DNA of 16,290 nucleotides, taken from contig JACMLA010000620.1 of assembly GCA_014379815.1 (NCBI GenBank), positions 1 to 16,290 of the forward strand, in the 5' to 3' direction. This document shows positions 6,886-16,119 of the stretch, in pieces. This DNA is from Bryobacteraceae bacterium. GTDB taxonomy: Bacteria > Acidobacteriota > Terriglobia > Bryobacterales > Bryobacteraceae. The notes beneath the pieces are model-generated. The model did not search any database and was not told the origin of the DNA. It saw only the letters and a list, made by a program, of their open reading frames with translations. Made by a program: the position numbers and the translations under genes. Within the stretch, counting starts at the first letter, position 1. Every line of letters begins with the position of its first letter.

Positions 6886-6946
6886 AAACCACCTATACAA
6901 TGAAAAGCAAGACAGGAGCAAGGACCGGACGGGAGTAACCTAAGGC
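6886..6946. promoter_or_regulatory. Divergent promoter region between propeller protein and inositol oxygenase
   Basis: This 61-bp gap lies between divergent starts. On the minus strand a TATAGG hexamer overlaps the ribosome site of the propeller gene, with a TTGCTC about 18 bases upstream; this would give a nearly leaderless transcript and is only a weak candidate. On the plus strand GGGAG and AAGG precede the inositol oxygenase ATG. No operator palindrome stands out. Confidence 0.3.
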
Positions 6947-7792
6947 ATGACGACCAGCGGACCCCTTGAGACCTTAAGCCAGTGGGAAGATAACGTTGCG
7001 GAGCGATACAAGCCTGGCCGCGAAAAAGAGAATTTCCGGCAGTACGACGACGCCACACCCTCGGTAGTCCGCGAGTTTTATCGTCTCAATCACACTTTGC
7101 AAACGCGGGACTTCGCGCTTGCTAAACGGGCGCAGTACGGTTCTCTGTCGAAAACCGGGATGGGCATTTGGGAAGCAATGGAGTTTCTCGACACTCTCGT
7201 CGATGACAGCGACCCCGATACTGACTTGTCGCAGATCGAGCACAACCTGCAGACCGCCGAAGCCATCCGCCGCGACGGCCATCCCCGCTGGATGCAACTA
7301 ACCGGGCTCATCCACGACCTCGGTAAAGTCCTCTGTCTGTGGGGTGAGCCCCAATGGGCCGTTGTCGGTGACACCTTTCCGGTAGGATGCGCCTGGTCTG
7401 ACCGCATCGTGTACCACCAGTTCTTCCAGGACAATCCTGACGGCAAAATTCCCGCTTATCAGACTCAGAACGGTGTCTACGAACCTGGCTGCGGCTTGCA
7501 GAAAGTGGACATCTCCTGGGGCCACGATGAATACATGTATCTGGTCAGCCGCCAGTATCTTCCAGAGCCGGCGCAATACATCATCCGTTATCACTCCTGC
7601 TATCCGATCCATCGTGAAGGCGCATACACACACCTGATGAATGAGACGGACCGTGAGATGTTTGACTGGGTTCGCACCTTTAATCCCTACGACCTCTACT
7701 CCAAAGGTCATGAGCGAGTGAACGTCGCTGAAGTCCGCCCGTACTATGAGGACCTGATCGGGGAGTACTTTCCAGCAAAAATTAGTTGGTAA
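6947..7792 (+). CDS. Myo-inositol oxygenase (MIOX family)
   Basis: This 281-residue enzyme should cleave myo-inositol with O2 to D-glucuronate at a mixed-valent di-iron centre (EC 1.13.99.1), in the cytosol. It is full length and colinear with the animal enzyme. All six metal ligands of the HD-domain fold are visible: His99 in IEHNLQTAE, His123 and Asp124 in LIHDLGKVL, His193 in SWGHDEYMY, His216 in RYHSCYP and Asp249 in NPYDLYSK. Lys127 and the blocks [33 protein letters not shown] and [13 protein letters not shown] also match the eukaryotic consensus, and the protein ends in I-S-W as mammalian MIOX does. ATG 6947 has AAGG just upstream and a GGGAG further up. There is no inositol transporter or dehydrogenase nearby; the neighbours are a divergent exported propeller protein and a large secreted protein. 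Confidence 0.95.
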   Translation: MTTSGPLETLSQWEDNVAERYKPGREKENFRQYDDATPSVVREFYRLNHTLQTRDFALAKRAQYGSLSKTGMGIWEAMEFLDTLVDDSDPDTDLSQIEHNLQTAEAIRRDGHPRWMQLTGLIHDLGKVLCLWGEPQWAVVGDTFPVGCAWSDRIVYHQFFQDNPDGKIPAYQTQNGVYEPGCGLQKVDISWGHDEYMYLVSRQYLPEPAQYIIRYHSCYPIHREGAYTHLMNETDREMFDWVRTFNPYDLYSKGHERVNVAEVRPYYEDLIGEYFPAKISW

Positions 7793-7837
7793 GCTTACAG
7801 GATAGCGTCGCCTGAACATGGGATACTGGTCAGAACG

Positions 7838-10800
7838 ATGCGGTTTTTGCTGGGCATTCTCGGTTCGGTTGCGCTGTGTTTCGCGCAGGTCTACACCGTC
7901 GACACGGTAGCCGGAAACGGCGTTGCCGGTTTTGCGGGAGACGGTTCAGCAGGAATCCGGGCTCAGCTAAACACACCAGATGCTCTTGTCCTCGATGCGA
8001 CAGGCCGCCTGTATGTCGTTGACAAAACCAACAACCGGATCCGGCGTATCGACAACACAGGCCGCATTGCAACGGTCGCGACTTCGGAACAGCCTATCCT
8101 CGATCTTGCCGTAGACAGCAGTGGAACCCTGTATATCGCGACGGCGGCCAGCGTCCGGGTAGTTCCTGCGACAGGTCCGGAAACACTCATAGCTTCGGTC
8201 GTTGCTCCTGGGGCGCTTGCGGTGGAATCATCCGGCACTCTTTTGGTCGCCGATGGCCCACGCATTCTCCGGGTCACCTCGCCTGGCTTAGAAAGCGCCA
8301 CGATCACAGAAGTCGCTTCCCTGCCAGCCAGCATCACTTCTCTCGCCGTTTTGTCCGCTTCCAGAATTCTCGCAATCGCAGGTCTAACGGCGTACACCGT
8401 AGACAACGGAAGCGCAACGCCGATCGCAGGTGCCAGCCCGGTGACACCGGGTGCACGCATCGCGGCGGATCGCTGGGGAGACATCTACATTTCCGGCGCA
8501 CGCATCACCAAGATCATCGCGGGACAGGAATATCCTCTGATCGGGCTTACCGAGCCCGGCTTCTCAGGTGATGGCGGGCCTGCGGTTTCCGGGCTGGTCA
8601 ACAACCCCGCAGGACTTTTTATAGACCGGGGCGGAAACGTGTTCTTTGCCGATAGCGGAAATCACCGGATTCGCTTCCTGAGACCCGCCTCGCCCGGTTC
8701 CATCAGCGCGCTTTCTCCGCCCGCCAACGCAATCGAAATATGGCCCCGCCAGATCAATCTTCGCTGGACGGGTTTCTTCACCAGTTCCACTTACGAAGTG
8801 TTCCTGGGCACGGCACCCGACTCGCTGGTCAGAGTCGCAACGACTTCGCAAACGGCATTTCGGCTTCCGGCAAACCTTTCCGACAGGACTCGTTACTACT
8901 GGCAGGTCCGGACCCAGTTTATCCCGCAACCGCCAGTGGAATCGCCTATCTTCTCGTTCCTGACGACGACCACGGAAGCGGTTCCGCCTCCGCAACCGGC
9001 TTCTCCCACCCCGGCAAACAACTCAGGCGGGAATTCGATCAATCCAACGTTTAGCTGGTCCGGCACCCGTTCGATTGGTTATGAATTCTTTTTGGGAGAC
9101 AATGCCAGCGCGCTCGCACCCGGCGGCTTCGTCACAGAACCCAGCATCAACTTCAACAGCCCTACCGGTCAGGGTCCCAGCATGCTTCTCCGGCCGGAGA
9201 CTACGTACTATTGGCGAGTCGTTGCGTTTAATGAAACCGGCGCGACAACTTCACCGGTTTGGACGTTCACCACGGGGCCTGCTGGAGGCTATCCATGGGT
9301 CGTTGAAACCATTGCGGGCGCACCTCTGCCAACTGGCGACGGCTTAGATGCTACGTCAACGGCCTTGAATTTTCCCAGACAACCTGCCGGCGATCTGGCG
9401 GGCAATACATTCTTCATCAATGGGGACCGGACGATCCGACGGATCGGCGCTGATGGAAAACTAAGCACCTTCTTCACCCTGATCGCGGGCAGTCTGTCCT
9501 CGCTTGCCGCCGATCCCATCAACCCGCAACTTTGGTTTGCGACCCCCGAGTACGCCTCCCGCATAGACACTCGTAACGGACAGAGAATCTTCGTCGGAGG
9601 GCAGGCCGGCAGGCATGGCTACGCTGGCGATAACGGGCCTGCTGCACAGGCACTTTTCGACGGTATCAACAGTATTGCCCCCGACCGCCGCGGTGCGCTC
9701 TACCTTGCCGATACAAACAACAACCGCGTCCGGGTCATCGTGGCAGGCCAGGTCCGTACGTTTGCGGGCAGCGGCACCTGCGGAGAGACCAGCGGCCAAG
9801 GCCAGGCCAGTTCACTCCCGCTGTGTGCGCCAACCTTTGTCGCTCTGGATGCTGACAGCAACGTGTATGTGTACGCGTCGGGCATGCTTTTGCGAATCAC
9901 CTCTTCCGGCAGTTCGGAACGCATTGCAGGAACCGGCACAACCGGTTATACCGGCGATGGAGGCCCTGCGCTGCTCGCGCAAATCGGTCCGCTCTCTGGT
10001 CTTGCTGTCGATCGTGCCGGCTTTGTCTACCTCGCCGATGCCGCTGCGAACACAATCCGCCTCATCGATCCCTCGGGCATTATCACGACTTGGGCTGGCG
10101 TTCGCGACCTCCCTGGCGGATTCGCCGATGAGACCGGAGTGAGCACAGCACGCTTCTCCGGTACTTCCGGTATTAGCCTCGATCGTTCTCAGAACCTGCT
10201 GATAGGCGACACGCGTAATTTTCGGATCCGTCGTGTGGAGCCGGGCGACTTCGTGCGTACCATCGCGGGTACGGACACCCTTCGAGGGGAGCGTGGGAAT
10301 GCTAACAGCGCTTTTCTTTTCGGTCCAACGGATGTTGCGGTTGATGGCGCCGGAAACACCTACGTCGCGGATTCCTTTAACAATCGCATTCGCCGGATTG
10401 GCCTCGGTCGCTCCATCGATACCGTAGCGGGCGGAGGCACCAACCCAATCAGTGGGCCGGAGATTATTGGCCGAGATGCGAGGGACTACCAGCTCGATCT
10501 GACCAGCGGCGCTTCTGTGGCGATCAACGGACAGGGAAACCCGGTGTTTAACAGCAGTTCTTTGACTGCTGCGGCTGATGCAGAGTCAGCTTCAGACGCC
10601 ATACTCGGAGTGGCGCCGAACAGTATCGTTACCTCCTTTGCAGTCGCCCGAATTGGTCGTGTTGGTGGTATCGCATCGGGACCACTTGGTGAGCTTTACT
10701 TAAGCGACACCACCAATCATCGCCTTCTCCGACTGGATCGTGAGGGTCTTCTCACCACGATCGCTGGCACTGGAATTTCCGGCTTCGCGGGCGATGGAGG

Positions 10801-11518
10801 TGTCGCAGCCCTCGCTCAGATGACTGCCCCAGGTGCCCTTGCCATCAGTCCGGAAGGGGACGTTTTCGTGGCCGAAACGGGACGAATTCGCCGGGTTAGT
10901 GGCTCAGGACGGATTTCAACAGTGGCTTTTGAGAATGCGACAGGGCTGGCCTTCGATCGCGACGGCGTGCTTTATGTCAGCGCTGGCCGATCCGTTTACA
11001 TCACCGTGGTCGACCGCCGCTTTCCGGATGTCTTTACTTTGGTTCGAATCGCCGGCCGAGAAAATGGCATCCCTTTGACCACTACAGAGATCGCCGCTGT
11101 GAACGCCAGATTCGGTTTGGTTCGCGGACTTGCGGCAACCACGACCGGCGCTTTGGTCTTCGCGGATTTCTCAGAGAACGCAGTGCGCCGGCTGGTGCGC
11201 AATCTACCTGATTCCGTCGCAATCCTCAGTGGAGACAAACAAACTCTGGATTCCGAGTTTCGTCTCGCGGAGCCGCTGCGCGTGAGGGTTGTCGGGCGTA
11301 CCGGTGTTCCCGTCGCCGGTATCTCCGTGCGATTCAGCCTCAGCGTTAACAACGGCAGCCCTGCTCAGATCGCAGTTCTGACCACGGACGCCAACGGTAT
11401 CGCGTCTGTGTTTCCCGTTTTGAACTTCAGGGCCGCCGATATCCGGATCTTTGCAAGGGTTTTCGGAGTCGCTAGCTCCGCGCAGTTTACGATCACCAGC
11501 GCTCCGACTACACCCTGA
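7838..11518 (+). CDS. Large secreted NHL-repeat protein with fibronectin-III-like and Ig-like domains
   Basis: The 1226-residue product begins with a Sec signal peptide (MRFLLGILGSVALCFAQ; cleavage near 17). Residues about 18-283 form a first NHL beta-propeller. Two fibronectin type III-like modules follow at about 288-378 and 384-480, each with a Y-Y-W-[QR]-V core (RTRYYWQVRT, ETTYYWRVVA). A second NHL region spans about 487-1125 and is long enough for more than one propeller. The last ~100 residues (from about 1129) resemble a bacterial Ig-like Big_1 domain (PVAGISVRFSLSVNNG, LTTDANGIAS). The signature G-[FY]-x-G-D-[GN]-G recurs at residues 31, 241, 594, 703 and 982, and blades carry LYxADxxNNRIR. 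No catalytic motif, LPXTG or C-terminal sorting tag was seen. It is probably an extracellular or outer-surface binding or adhesion protein. Such architectures are common in Solibacter-like Acidobacteria. The gene starts 45 bp after the oxygenase stop. Confidence 0.85.
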   Translation: MRFLLGILGSVALCFAQVYTVDTVAGNGVAGFAGDGSAGIRAQLNTPDALVLDATGRLYVVDKTNNRIRRIDNTGRIATVATSEQPILDLAVDSSGTLYIATAASVRVVPATGPETLIASVVAPGALAVESSGTLLVADGPRILRVTSPGLESATITEVASLPASITSLAVLSASRILAIAGLTAYTVDNGSATPIAGASPVTPGARIAADRWGDIYISGARITKIIAGQEYPLIGLTEPGFSGDGGPAVSGLVNNPAGLFIDRGGNVFFADSGNHRIRFLRPASPGSISALSPPANAIEIWPRQINLRWTGFFTSSTYEVFLGTAPDSLVRVATTSQTAFRLPANLSDRTRYYWQVRTQFIPQPPVESPIFSFLTTTTEAVPPPQPASPTPANNSGGNSINPTFSWSGTRSIGYEFFLGDNASALAPGGFVTEPSINFNSPTGQGPSMLLRPETTYYWRVVAFNETGATTSPVWTFTTGPAGGYPWVVETIAGAPLPTGDGLDATSTALNFPRQPAGDLAGNTFFINGDRTIRRIGADGKLSTFFTLIAGSLSSLAADPINPQLWFATPEYASRIDTRNGQRIFVGGQAGRHGYAGDNGPAAQALFDGINSIAPDRRGALYLADTNNNRVRVIVAGQVRTFAGSGTCGETSGQGQASSLPLCAPTFVALDADSNVYVYASGMLLRITSSGSSERIAGTGTTGYTGDGGPALLAQIGPLSGLAVDRAGFVYLADAAANTIRLIDPSGIITTWAGVRDLPGGFADETGVSTARFSGTSGISLDRSQNLLIGDTRNFRIRRVEPGDFVRTIAGTDTLRGERGNANSAFLFGPTDVAVDGAGNTYVADSFNNRIRRIGLGRSIDTVAGGGTNPISGPEIIGRDARDYQLDLTSGASVAINGQGNPVFNSSSLTAAADAESASDAILGVAPNSIVTSFAVARIGRVGGIASGPLGELYLSDTTNHRLLRLDREGLLTTIAGTGISGFAGDGGVAALAQMTAPGALAISPEGDVFVAETGRIRRVSGSGRISTVAFENATGLAFDRDGVLYVSAGRSVYITVVDRRFPDVFTLVRIAGRENGIPLTTTEIAAVNARFGLVRGLAATTTGALVFADFSENAVRRLVRNLPDSVAILSGDKQTLDSEFRLAEPLRVRVVGRTGVPVAGISVRFSLSVNNGSPAQIAVLTTDANGIASVFPVLNFRAADIRIFARVFGVASSAQFTITSAPTTP

Positions 11519-11561
11519 CGCGGCTGCGCTATGCTCTCGACCGGCACGCTATTCTTTGGGA

Positions 11562-12068
11562 ATGACGGGCCCTATACCTTACGCTCACTTCCTCGGCAGC
11601 AACGATCCTCTTCCAGTAATGCGGCATACATACGCCAGGGTTCTCGAAGTAAGTGCCGGACTTACTCCGGAACACTTACGAGCTGCTCCTGAGCCAGGTA
11701 AGTGGAGTTTCCATGACATCGTGCGCCATCTAACCGACACGGAGCTGGTCTTCCAGGTCCGACTACGCTTCATTCTGTTTGAGGATGCACCGCATTTGCC
11801 CGCGTTCGACCAGGAACGCTGGGCTTCGTTCTGGTCTCGCGAGCCGGAAACATTCGAGCAGTCACTGGAACGTTTCCGGGTTCTTCGTGAATCGACAATA
11901 CGCCTGCTTGAGCACGTCCCGCAGCACGATCTGCTCCGCACTGGCACCCACCCCGATCATGGTTCGCAAACGGCTGGCGACTATCAGATCATCCTGGCAG
12001 GGCATGACATCAACCATCTCGGCCAGCTGGAGAGCATTCAAAAGCGCTTTGTCACGCTTCTTCGCTAG
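11562..12068 (+). CDS. DinB-like domain protein
   Basis: This is a 168-residue helical-bundle protein of the DinB/YfiT-like superfamily. The likely metal triad is His56 (in [12 protein letters not shown]), His148 and His152 (in [12 protein letters not shown]). The Pro-Gly-Lys-Trp-Ser motif (45-49) before the first histidine helix is typical of DinB_2 members. The ATG at 11562 is chosen because the N-terminus then matches the family. The longer open frame from 11451 overlaps the end of the NHL gene, and its extra 37 residues are not family-like. GGGA lies directly upstream. Thiol-dependent transferase activity is known for some relatives, but the substrate here is unknown. The 3' end overlaps the convergent glgX gene by 17 bp. 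It shares length but little sequence with the DinB-like gene at 1609-2115. Confidence 0.85.
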   Translation: MTGPIPYAHFLGSNDPLPVMRHTYARVLEVSAGLTPEHLRAAPEPGKWSFHDIVRHLTDTELVFQVRLRFILFEDAPHLPAFDQERWASFWSREPETFEQSLERFRVLRESTIRLLEHVPQHDLLRTGTHPDHGSQTAGDYQIILAGHDINHLGQLESIQKRFVTLLR

Positions 12069-14232
12069 CGACCGGCTCCTCAACCTCGACGAAGATCGCC
12101 AGAGATCGTTGTTCAATCCGGTATGCTTCCCCAGCCGGGAACTCAATCGGCATCCACGGACCAGCCGTTACCGTATCCAGCACCAGCTTCCACTTCGTCT
12201 CCCCCTGAGTTGCCGGCAGAAAGAAATCGATAGGCTCCCAGTGTGGATTTAAACAAATCAGGAATGTATCGTCCACCACCCGGTTGCCAACAGAGTCGAC
12301 ATGGTCCAGCGTTTTGCCGCTCAGTTCGAAGCCGAGGCTCCGGACCCAGCCAAGGTTCCATTCCTCTTCAGTCATCTCCCCGCCATCCGGGCGGATCCAG
12401 GAAATATCCCTGACGTGCCGTCCACCAACGTCCTGGGCTACCGCCTGATGCGGATCGATTCTTCTTCCCTGGAAAAATTTCTGGCGTCTTAAGTTAGGGT
12501 GATCCTTGCGTAAGTTGACGACGAACTGCGTGAAGTAGAGCAACTCTTTCTCGGGCGCATTCAGATTCCAGTCATACCAGGATATTTCATTGTCCTGACA
12601 ATAGGCGTTGTTGTTGCCTTTCTGCGTGCGGCCAATCTCATCTCCGCCGCAGATCATTGGCACACCTTGAGAGATCAGCATCGTCGCAAGGAGATTTCTC
12701 TTCTGTCGCTCCCTAAGCTCCTGTATTGCCGGATCGTCCGTTGGCCCTTCCACTCCGTGGTTCCACGAGTTGTTATCGTTCGCTCCATCCGCGTTGTTCT
12801 CGCCATTAGCCTCGTTGTGCTTGTCGGTGTAACTGACTAAGTCATTCAGAGTGAAGCCGTCATGTGCTGTGATGAAATTAATGCTGGCCGAGGGCCTGCG
12901 GCCATCGCGATTGTATAAGTCGCTTGACCCGGTAAGGCGGTATCCGAGTTCTGACAGTACTCCGTCGTCACCCTTCCAGTAGCGGCGGACCGAATCGCGA
13001 TACTTGCCATTCCACTCAGTCCATAATGGGGGAAAGTTGCCTACCTGATAGCCACCCTCTCCGACGTCCCATGGCTCCGCAATCAGCTTCACCTGCGAAA
13101 TCACGGGATCCTGATTGATAACATCGAAGAAAGACGAAAGACGGTCGACGTCGTGCAGTTCGCGCGCCAGCGCAGAGGCCAGATCGAACCGGAAACCATC
13201 GACGTGCATCTCGAGGACCCAGTAACGCAAGCTGTCCATCAATAGCTTGAGAACCTGAGGATTTCTGACATTCAGCGTGTTCCCGGTGCCTGTGTAGTCC
13301 ATGTAGTATCGCGGCGAGCCCGGCACCGTCCTGTAGTAAGTCAGATTGTCTACGCCCTTCAGGCTCAGCGTTGGACCAAGATGGTTCCCTTCTGACGTGT
13401 GGTTATACACAACGTCCAGAATCACCTCGAGGCCGGCGGTGTGCAGGGCCTTCACCATAGCTTTGAATTCCGGCACCTGCTCCCCGCACTCGCCGGCACT
13501 GGAGTACCCCGCGTAGGGCGCGAAGAAGTTCGTCGTGTTGTAACCCCAGTAGTTACTTAGGCCTTTTTCGCGTAGTACGTTATCCTGCAGAAAGTCGTGT
13601 ACAGGGAGTAACTCTACCGCCGTTACGCCAAGCTTGCGAAGATAACTTACAGCAGCCGGCGAAGCCAGACCGGCGTAAGTACCCCGCAGATCCTCCGGAA
13701 CTTCCTGCATCGTTTTTGTAAAGCCTTTAACGTGAACTTCATAAATGATCGACTCATCCAGCTTAGTAAGTGGCGGCCGGTCATTCTCCCATTCGAAGTG
13801 TGAGCTTGTTACGACACACTTAGGCATTCCGGAAGCGCTATCTTTTTGACAAAAGGCTAAGTCTCCATCAGGGTTACCGAGCTCGTAAGCGAAAACGGGA
13901 GCGTTCCAGTCAACCTGTCCTGCAATCGCCTTCGCATACGGATCAATCAGCAGTTTGCTGGAGTTGAACCGGAGACCAAGCTCAGGCTGATACGGTCCAC
14001 TCACTCGATATCCGTACAACTGGCCCGGCTTGATGCCAATCAGGTATATGTGCCAAACTCCACCAGTGGCTTCACATAACGTAAAGGTCTCAGTTGCCGG
14101 ACCGTTAAGTTCCTGAAATAAACACAACTCCACTCCCGTGGCCGATTCAGAGTAAATTGCGAAGTTGGTTCCAATTCCATCCCACGTGGGGCCCTGAGGA
14201 AACGGTTTTCCGGGCAGAACAGTACGAGCCAT
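12052..14232 (-). CDS. glgX: Glycogen debranching enzyme (isoamylase type)
   Basis: The 726-residue GH13_11 enzyme hydrolyses alpha-1,6 branch points of glycogen or limit dextrin and releases linear malto-oligosaccharides, in the cytosol. An N-terminal CBM48-like domain (about 8-110; [19 protein letters not shown]) precedes the barrel. Conserved regions are [14 protein letters not shown] (201-214), LDVVYNH (272-278), the nucleophile Asp350 in [10 protein letters not shown], the acid/base Glu386 in LIAEPWD, and Asp458 in [17 protein letters not shown]-terminal beta domain ends the protein. The ATG at 14230-14232 has a strong AGGAGA five bases upstream on the minus strand. TreX, the archaeal/actinobacterial name for the homologue in trehalose operons, is an equivalent label. 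It diverges from treZ and converges on the DinB-like gene with a 17-bp overlap. Confidence 0.95.
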   Translation of the reverse strand: MARTVLPGKPFPQGPTWDGIGTNFAIYSESATGVELCLFQELNGPATETFTLCEATGGVWHIYLIGIKPGQLYGYRVSGPYQPELGLRFNSSKLLIDPYAKAIAGQVDWNAPVFAYELGNPDGDLAFCQKDSASGMPKCVVTSSHFEWENDRPPLTKLDESIIYEVHVKGFTKTMQEVPEDLRGTYAGLASPAAVSYLRKLGVTAVELLPVHDFLQDNVLREKGLSNYWGYNTTNFFAPYAGYSSAGECGEQVPEFKAMVKALHTAGLEVILDVVYNHTSEGNHLGPTLSLKGVDNLTYYRTVPGSPRYYMDYTGTGNTLNVRNPQVLKLLMDSLRYWVLEMHVDGFRFDLASALARELHDVDRLSSFFDVINQDPVISQVKLIAEPWDVGEGGYQVGNFPPLWTEWNGKYRDSVRRYWKGDDGVLSELGYRLTGSSDLYNRDGRRPSASINFITAHDGFTLNDLVSYTDKHNEANGENNADGANDNNSWNHGVEGPTDDPAIQELRERQKRNLLATMLISQGVPMICGGDEIGRTQKGNNNAYCQDNEISWYDWNLNAPEKELLYFTQFVVNLRKDHPNLRRQKFFQGRRIDPHQAVAQDVGGRHVRDISWIRPDGGEMTEEEWNLGWVRSLGFELSGKTLDHVDSVGNRVVDDTFLICLNPHWEPIDFFLPATQGETKWKLVLDTVTAGPWMPIEFPAGEAYRIEQRSLAIFVEVEEPVASEEA

Positions 14233-14374
14233 GCTTCTCCTGGGAATGCTGAGTTTAGGTACTTCGGTATATGATTCGAAATCCGTCCCGGAAGCTGTAC
14301 ATAACCGTGATGGGTGGGCTACGTGTAACCATGCTCATAGTCCGGAGTCTCTATCTTGCTTGGAAAAATGTTGC
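14233..14374. promoter_or_regulatory. Divergent control region between glgX and treZ
   Basis: If treZ starts near 14375, this ~140-bp stretch is the shared promoter region of glgX and treZ. It is open in the treZ frame back to an ATG at 14231, but the encoded 48 residues are not family-like. An AT-rich TATATGAT lies at about 14269-14276, near the middle of the region, and is a possible -10 element. No convincing -35 partner or operator was found. A 15-bp period direct repeat lies at its right end (14356-14382). Confidence 0.4.
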
Positions 14375-14382
14375 TTGGAAAA
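14356..14382 (+). repeat. Short tandem direct repeat, 12-bp unit with 15-bp period
   Basis: TTGCTTGGAAAA occurs at 14356-14367 and again at 14371-14382. The 15-base period keeps reading frame, so each copy offers an in-frame TTG (14360 and 14375) followed by a Glu codon. It sits exactly where the treZ start is expected and so makes the start ambiguous between two TTG codons. Confidence 0.7.
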
Positions 14383-16117
14383 TTACCGTTCAATCTGGGC
14401 TCCGCTCGCGTCCGAAGCGCAGCTATACACCTCAGGAAGACTGGTACCGATGCGACCACGCAAGAATGGCTGGTACGATGCTGCCGAGCCATTGCATCAT
14501 GGTGATCGCTATGGTTTCGTTCTGGACGGCAGGCAACCTCTACCGGATCCTCGTTCCGACTTTCAGCCGCAGGGAGTGCACCAGCTTTCCGAAGCTGTCG
14601 ACCACGATGGTTTCGAATGGAACGATGAGGGCTGGCAATCTCGTCCTCTGTCTTCCGCAATCATCTACGAATTGCATGTCGGCACATTCTCACCCGAAGG
14701 CACGTTTGAAGGCGCCATCGCCAAATTGCCCTACCTTGCCAACCTCGGCGTCACTCATCTGCAATTGATGCCAGTAGCGGAGTTCTCCGGCGACTGGGGA
14801 TGGGGGTATGACGGCGTCAGCCTGTTTGCGCCACACCATTGCTACGGTGGACCGTTAGGGCTGAAAAAGCTGATAAATGCGGCACATCTCCATAGACTTG
14901 CCGTGCTCCTCGATGTGGTTTACAACCATCTGGGACCTTCTGGCAACTATCTCAGCCAGTATGGCCCGTATTTCACCACCCGGCACAAAACACCGTGGGG
15001 CGACGCCGTAAACCTGGATGGTCCGAGCTGTTTCGAGGTGCGGCGGTTTTTTATCGACAACGCCAGGCACTGGCTGGAAACTTACCACTTCGACGGCTTG
15101 CGCCTCGATGCCGTCCACGCGCTGATAGATAGCGGGGCGACTCACTTTCTCGAGGAGCTCAGCCTTGAGATCGAGCGCCTTGGCATTCATCTTGGGCGCC
15201 ACTTGGTTCTCATCGCAGAAAGCGACCTCAATGACCCCAGGATCGTGCGCTCCCGCGAGGCAGGTGGGTACGGGATAGATGCGCAGTGGAGCGATGATTT
15301 TCACCACGCAGTCCACACCATACTGACAGGTGAAAACAAGTCATATTACTCGGATTTCGGGAGCATTGCAGATCTCGCAAAAACATACAACGAGGTCTTT
15401 GTTTATAACGGCAACGCCTCACCATCACGCCGGCGCCCACACGGGCGTCCCGTGCAGAATCTGCCCTCTTACAAATTCATCTCCTTTATTCAGAACCACG
15501 ACCAGACAGGGAACCGGGCACATGGCGAACGATTCAGTCAGCTGACCGACATTCCGCGGGCGAAGTTGGCGGCTGCTCTCGTGCTAACAGCGCCCTTCAT
15601 TCCGATGTTGTTTCAGGGTGAGGAATGGGCCGCGTCATCGCCGTTTCTCTACTTCACTAATCACGAGGAGCCTGACCTCGCCCGGGCAGTTTCCGAAGGC
15701 CGCTCTTCTGAGTTTATAGCCTTTGGCTGGTCCGCGAACGACGTGCCCGACCCGCAGGAACCCGAGACGTTCACCCGTTCCCGATTGCGCTGGGAGGAAG
15801 CACTCCTGTCCCACCACAAAGAAGTACTGGACTGGTACAAACGTCTAGTGGGATTGCGGCGCCGATGGCCGGACCTTACTGAGCCGTCGCTGAATAGTAA
15901 CGAGGTCCACTTCTCTGAAGAGGACCGCTGGCTAACCGTATCCCGGGGCTCACTCATTCTCGCAGCTAACCTTAGCGACAAGCCAAAGAGAATTCCTCTA
16001 ACAACTAACTTGTCTACACTCCTGCTTACTTCCGATAATGCTGCGGACTCCGGCTCTACGGAAATCCGTGAGGGCCATCTCCACCTTGGACCCTGGATCT
16101 TCGCCGTGTGTCGCTGA
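14375..16117 (+). CDS. treZ: Malto-oligosyltrehalose trehalohydrolase
   Basis: This GH13_10 enzyme (EC 3.2.1.141) cleaves the bond next to the terminal trehalose of maltooligosyl-trehalose and releases free trehalose, in the cytosol. From the TTG at 14375 it is 580 residues, the usual family length. It begins with the CBM48-like YRSIWAPLASEAQLY, then LPDPRSDFQPQGVHQLSE (56-73) and IIYELHVGTFSPEGTF (96-111). The barrel follows: LMPVAEFSGDWGWGYDGV, LDVVYNHLGPSGNYL (179-193), the nucleophile Asp245 in GLRLDAVHA, the acid/base Glu282 in LIAESDLNDP, Asp376 in IQNHDQTGNR, and LFQGEEWA. GPYFT..TPWG separates TreZ from branching enzyme GlgB. An ATG at 14231 is in frame (628 residues) but adds 48 unlike residues; TTG 14360 is another option. 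No start has a strong ribosome site. The stop is 2 bp before the next gene. Confidence 0.93.
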   Translation: MENYRSIWAPLASEAQLYTSGRLVPMRPRKNGWYDAAEPLHHGDRYGFVLDGRQPLPDPRSDFQPQGVHQLSEAVDHDGFEWNDEGWQSRPLSSAIIYELHVGTFSPEGTFEGAIAKLPYLANLGVTHLQLMPVAEFSGDWGWGYDGVSLFAPHHCYGGPLGLKKLINAAHLHRLAVLLDVVYNHLGPSGNYLSQYGPYFTTRHKTPWGDAVNLDGPSCFEVRRFFIDNARHWLETYHFDGLRLDAVHALIDSGATHFLEELSLEIERLGIHLGRHLVLIAESDLNDPRIVRSREAGGYGIDAQWSDDFHHAVHTILTGENKSYYSDFGSIADLAKTYNEVFVYNGNASPSRRRPHGRPVQNLPSYKFISFIQNHDQTGNRAHGERFSQLTDIPRAKLAAALVLTAPFIPMLFQGEEWAASSPFLYFTNHEEPDLARAVSEGRSSEFIAFGWSANDVPDPQEPETFTRSRLRWEEALLSHHKEVLDWYKRLVGLRRRWPDLTEPSLNSNEVHFSEEDRWLTVSRGSLILAANLSDKPKRIPLTTNLSTLLLTSDNAADSGSTEIREGHLHLGPWIFAVCR

Positions 16118-16119
16118 CC

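Noticed and set aside
6886..6921. TTG start at 6921 for the propeller protein
   Set aside because: It would add 12 residues in front of a complete twin-arginine signal; the GTG at 6885 has an AGGTGG upstream.
7797..7822. Possible terminator after the inositol oxygenase gene (CAGG ... CCTG)
   Set aside because: The stem is only four base pairs with no T-run, so it is not supportable.
11451..11561. Longer start for the second DinB-like protein
   Set aside because: It would overlap the NHL gene by 68 bp, and the added residues do not resemble the family.
14271..14768. 165-residue plus-strand open frame overlapping the treZ N-terminal region
   Set aside because: It is in another frame from a clear TreZ barrel and has no motif. 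I considered it as evidence of a frameshift in treZ, but the TreZ frame carries the YRSIWAP motif without interruption.
14375..16117. Branching enzyme GlgB as an alternative for the treZ call
   Set aside because: The YGPYFT...TPWG, GLRLDAVHA and IAESDLNDP pattern and the ~580-residue length fit trehalohydrolase rather than GlgB.
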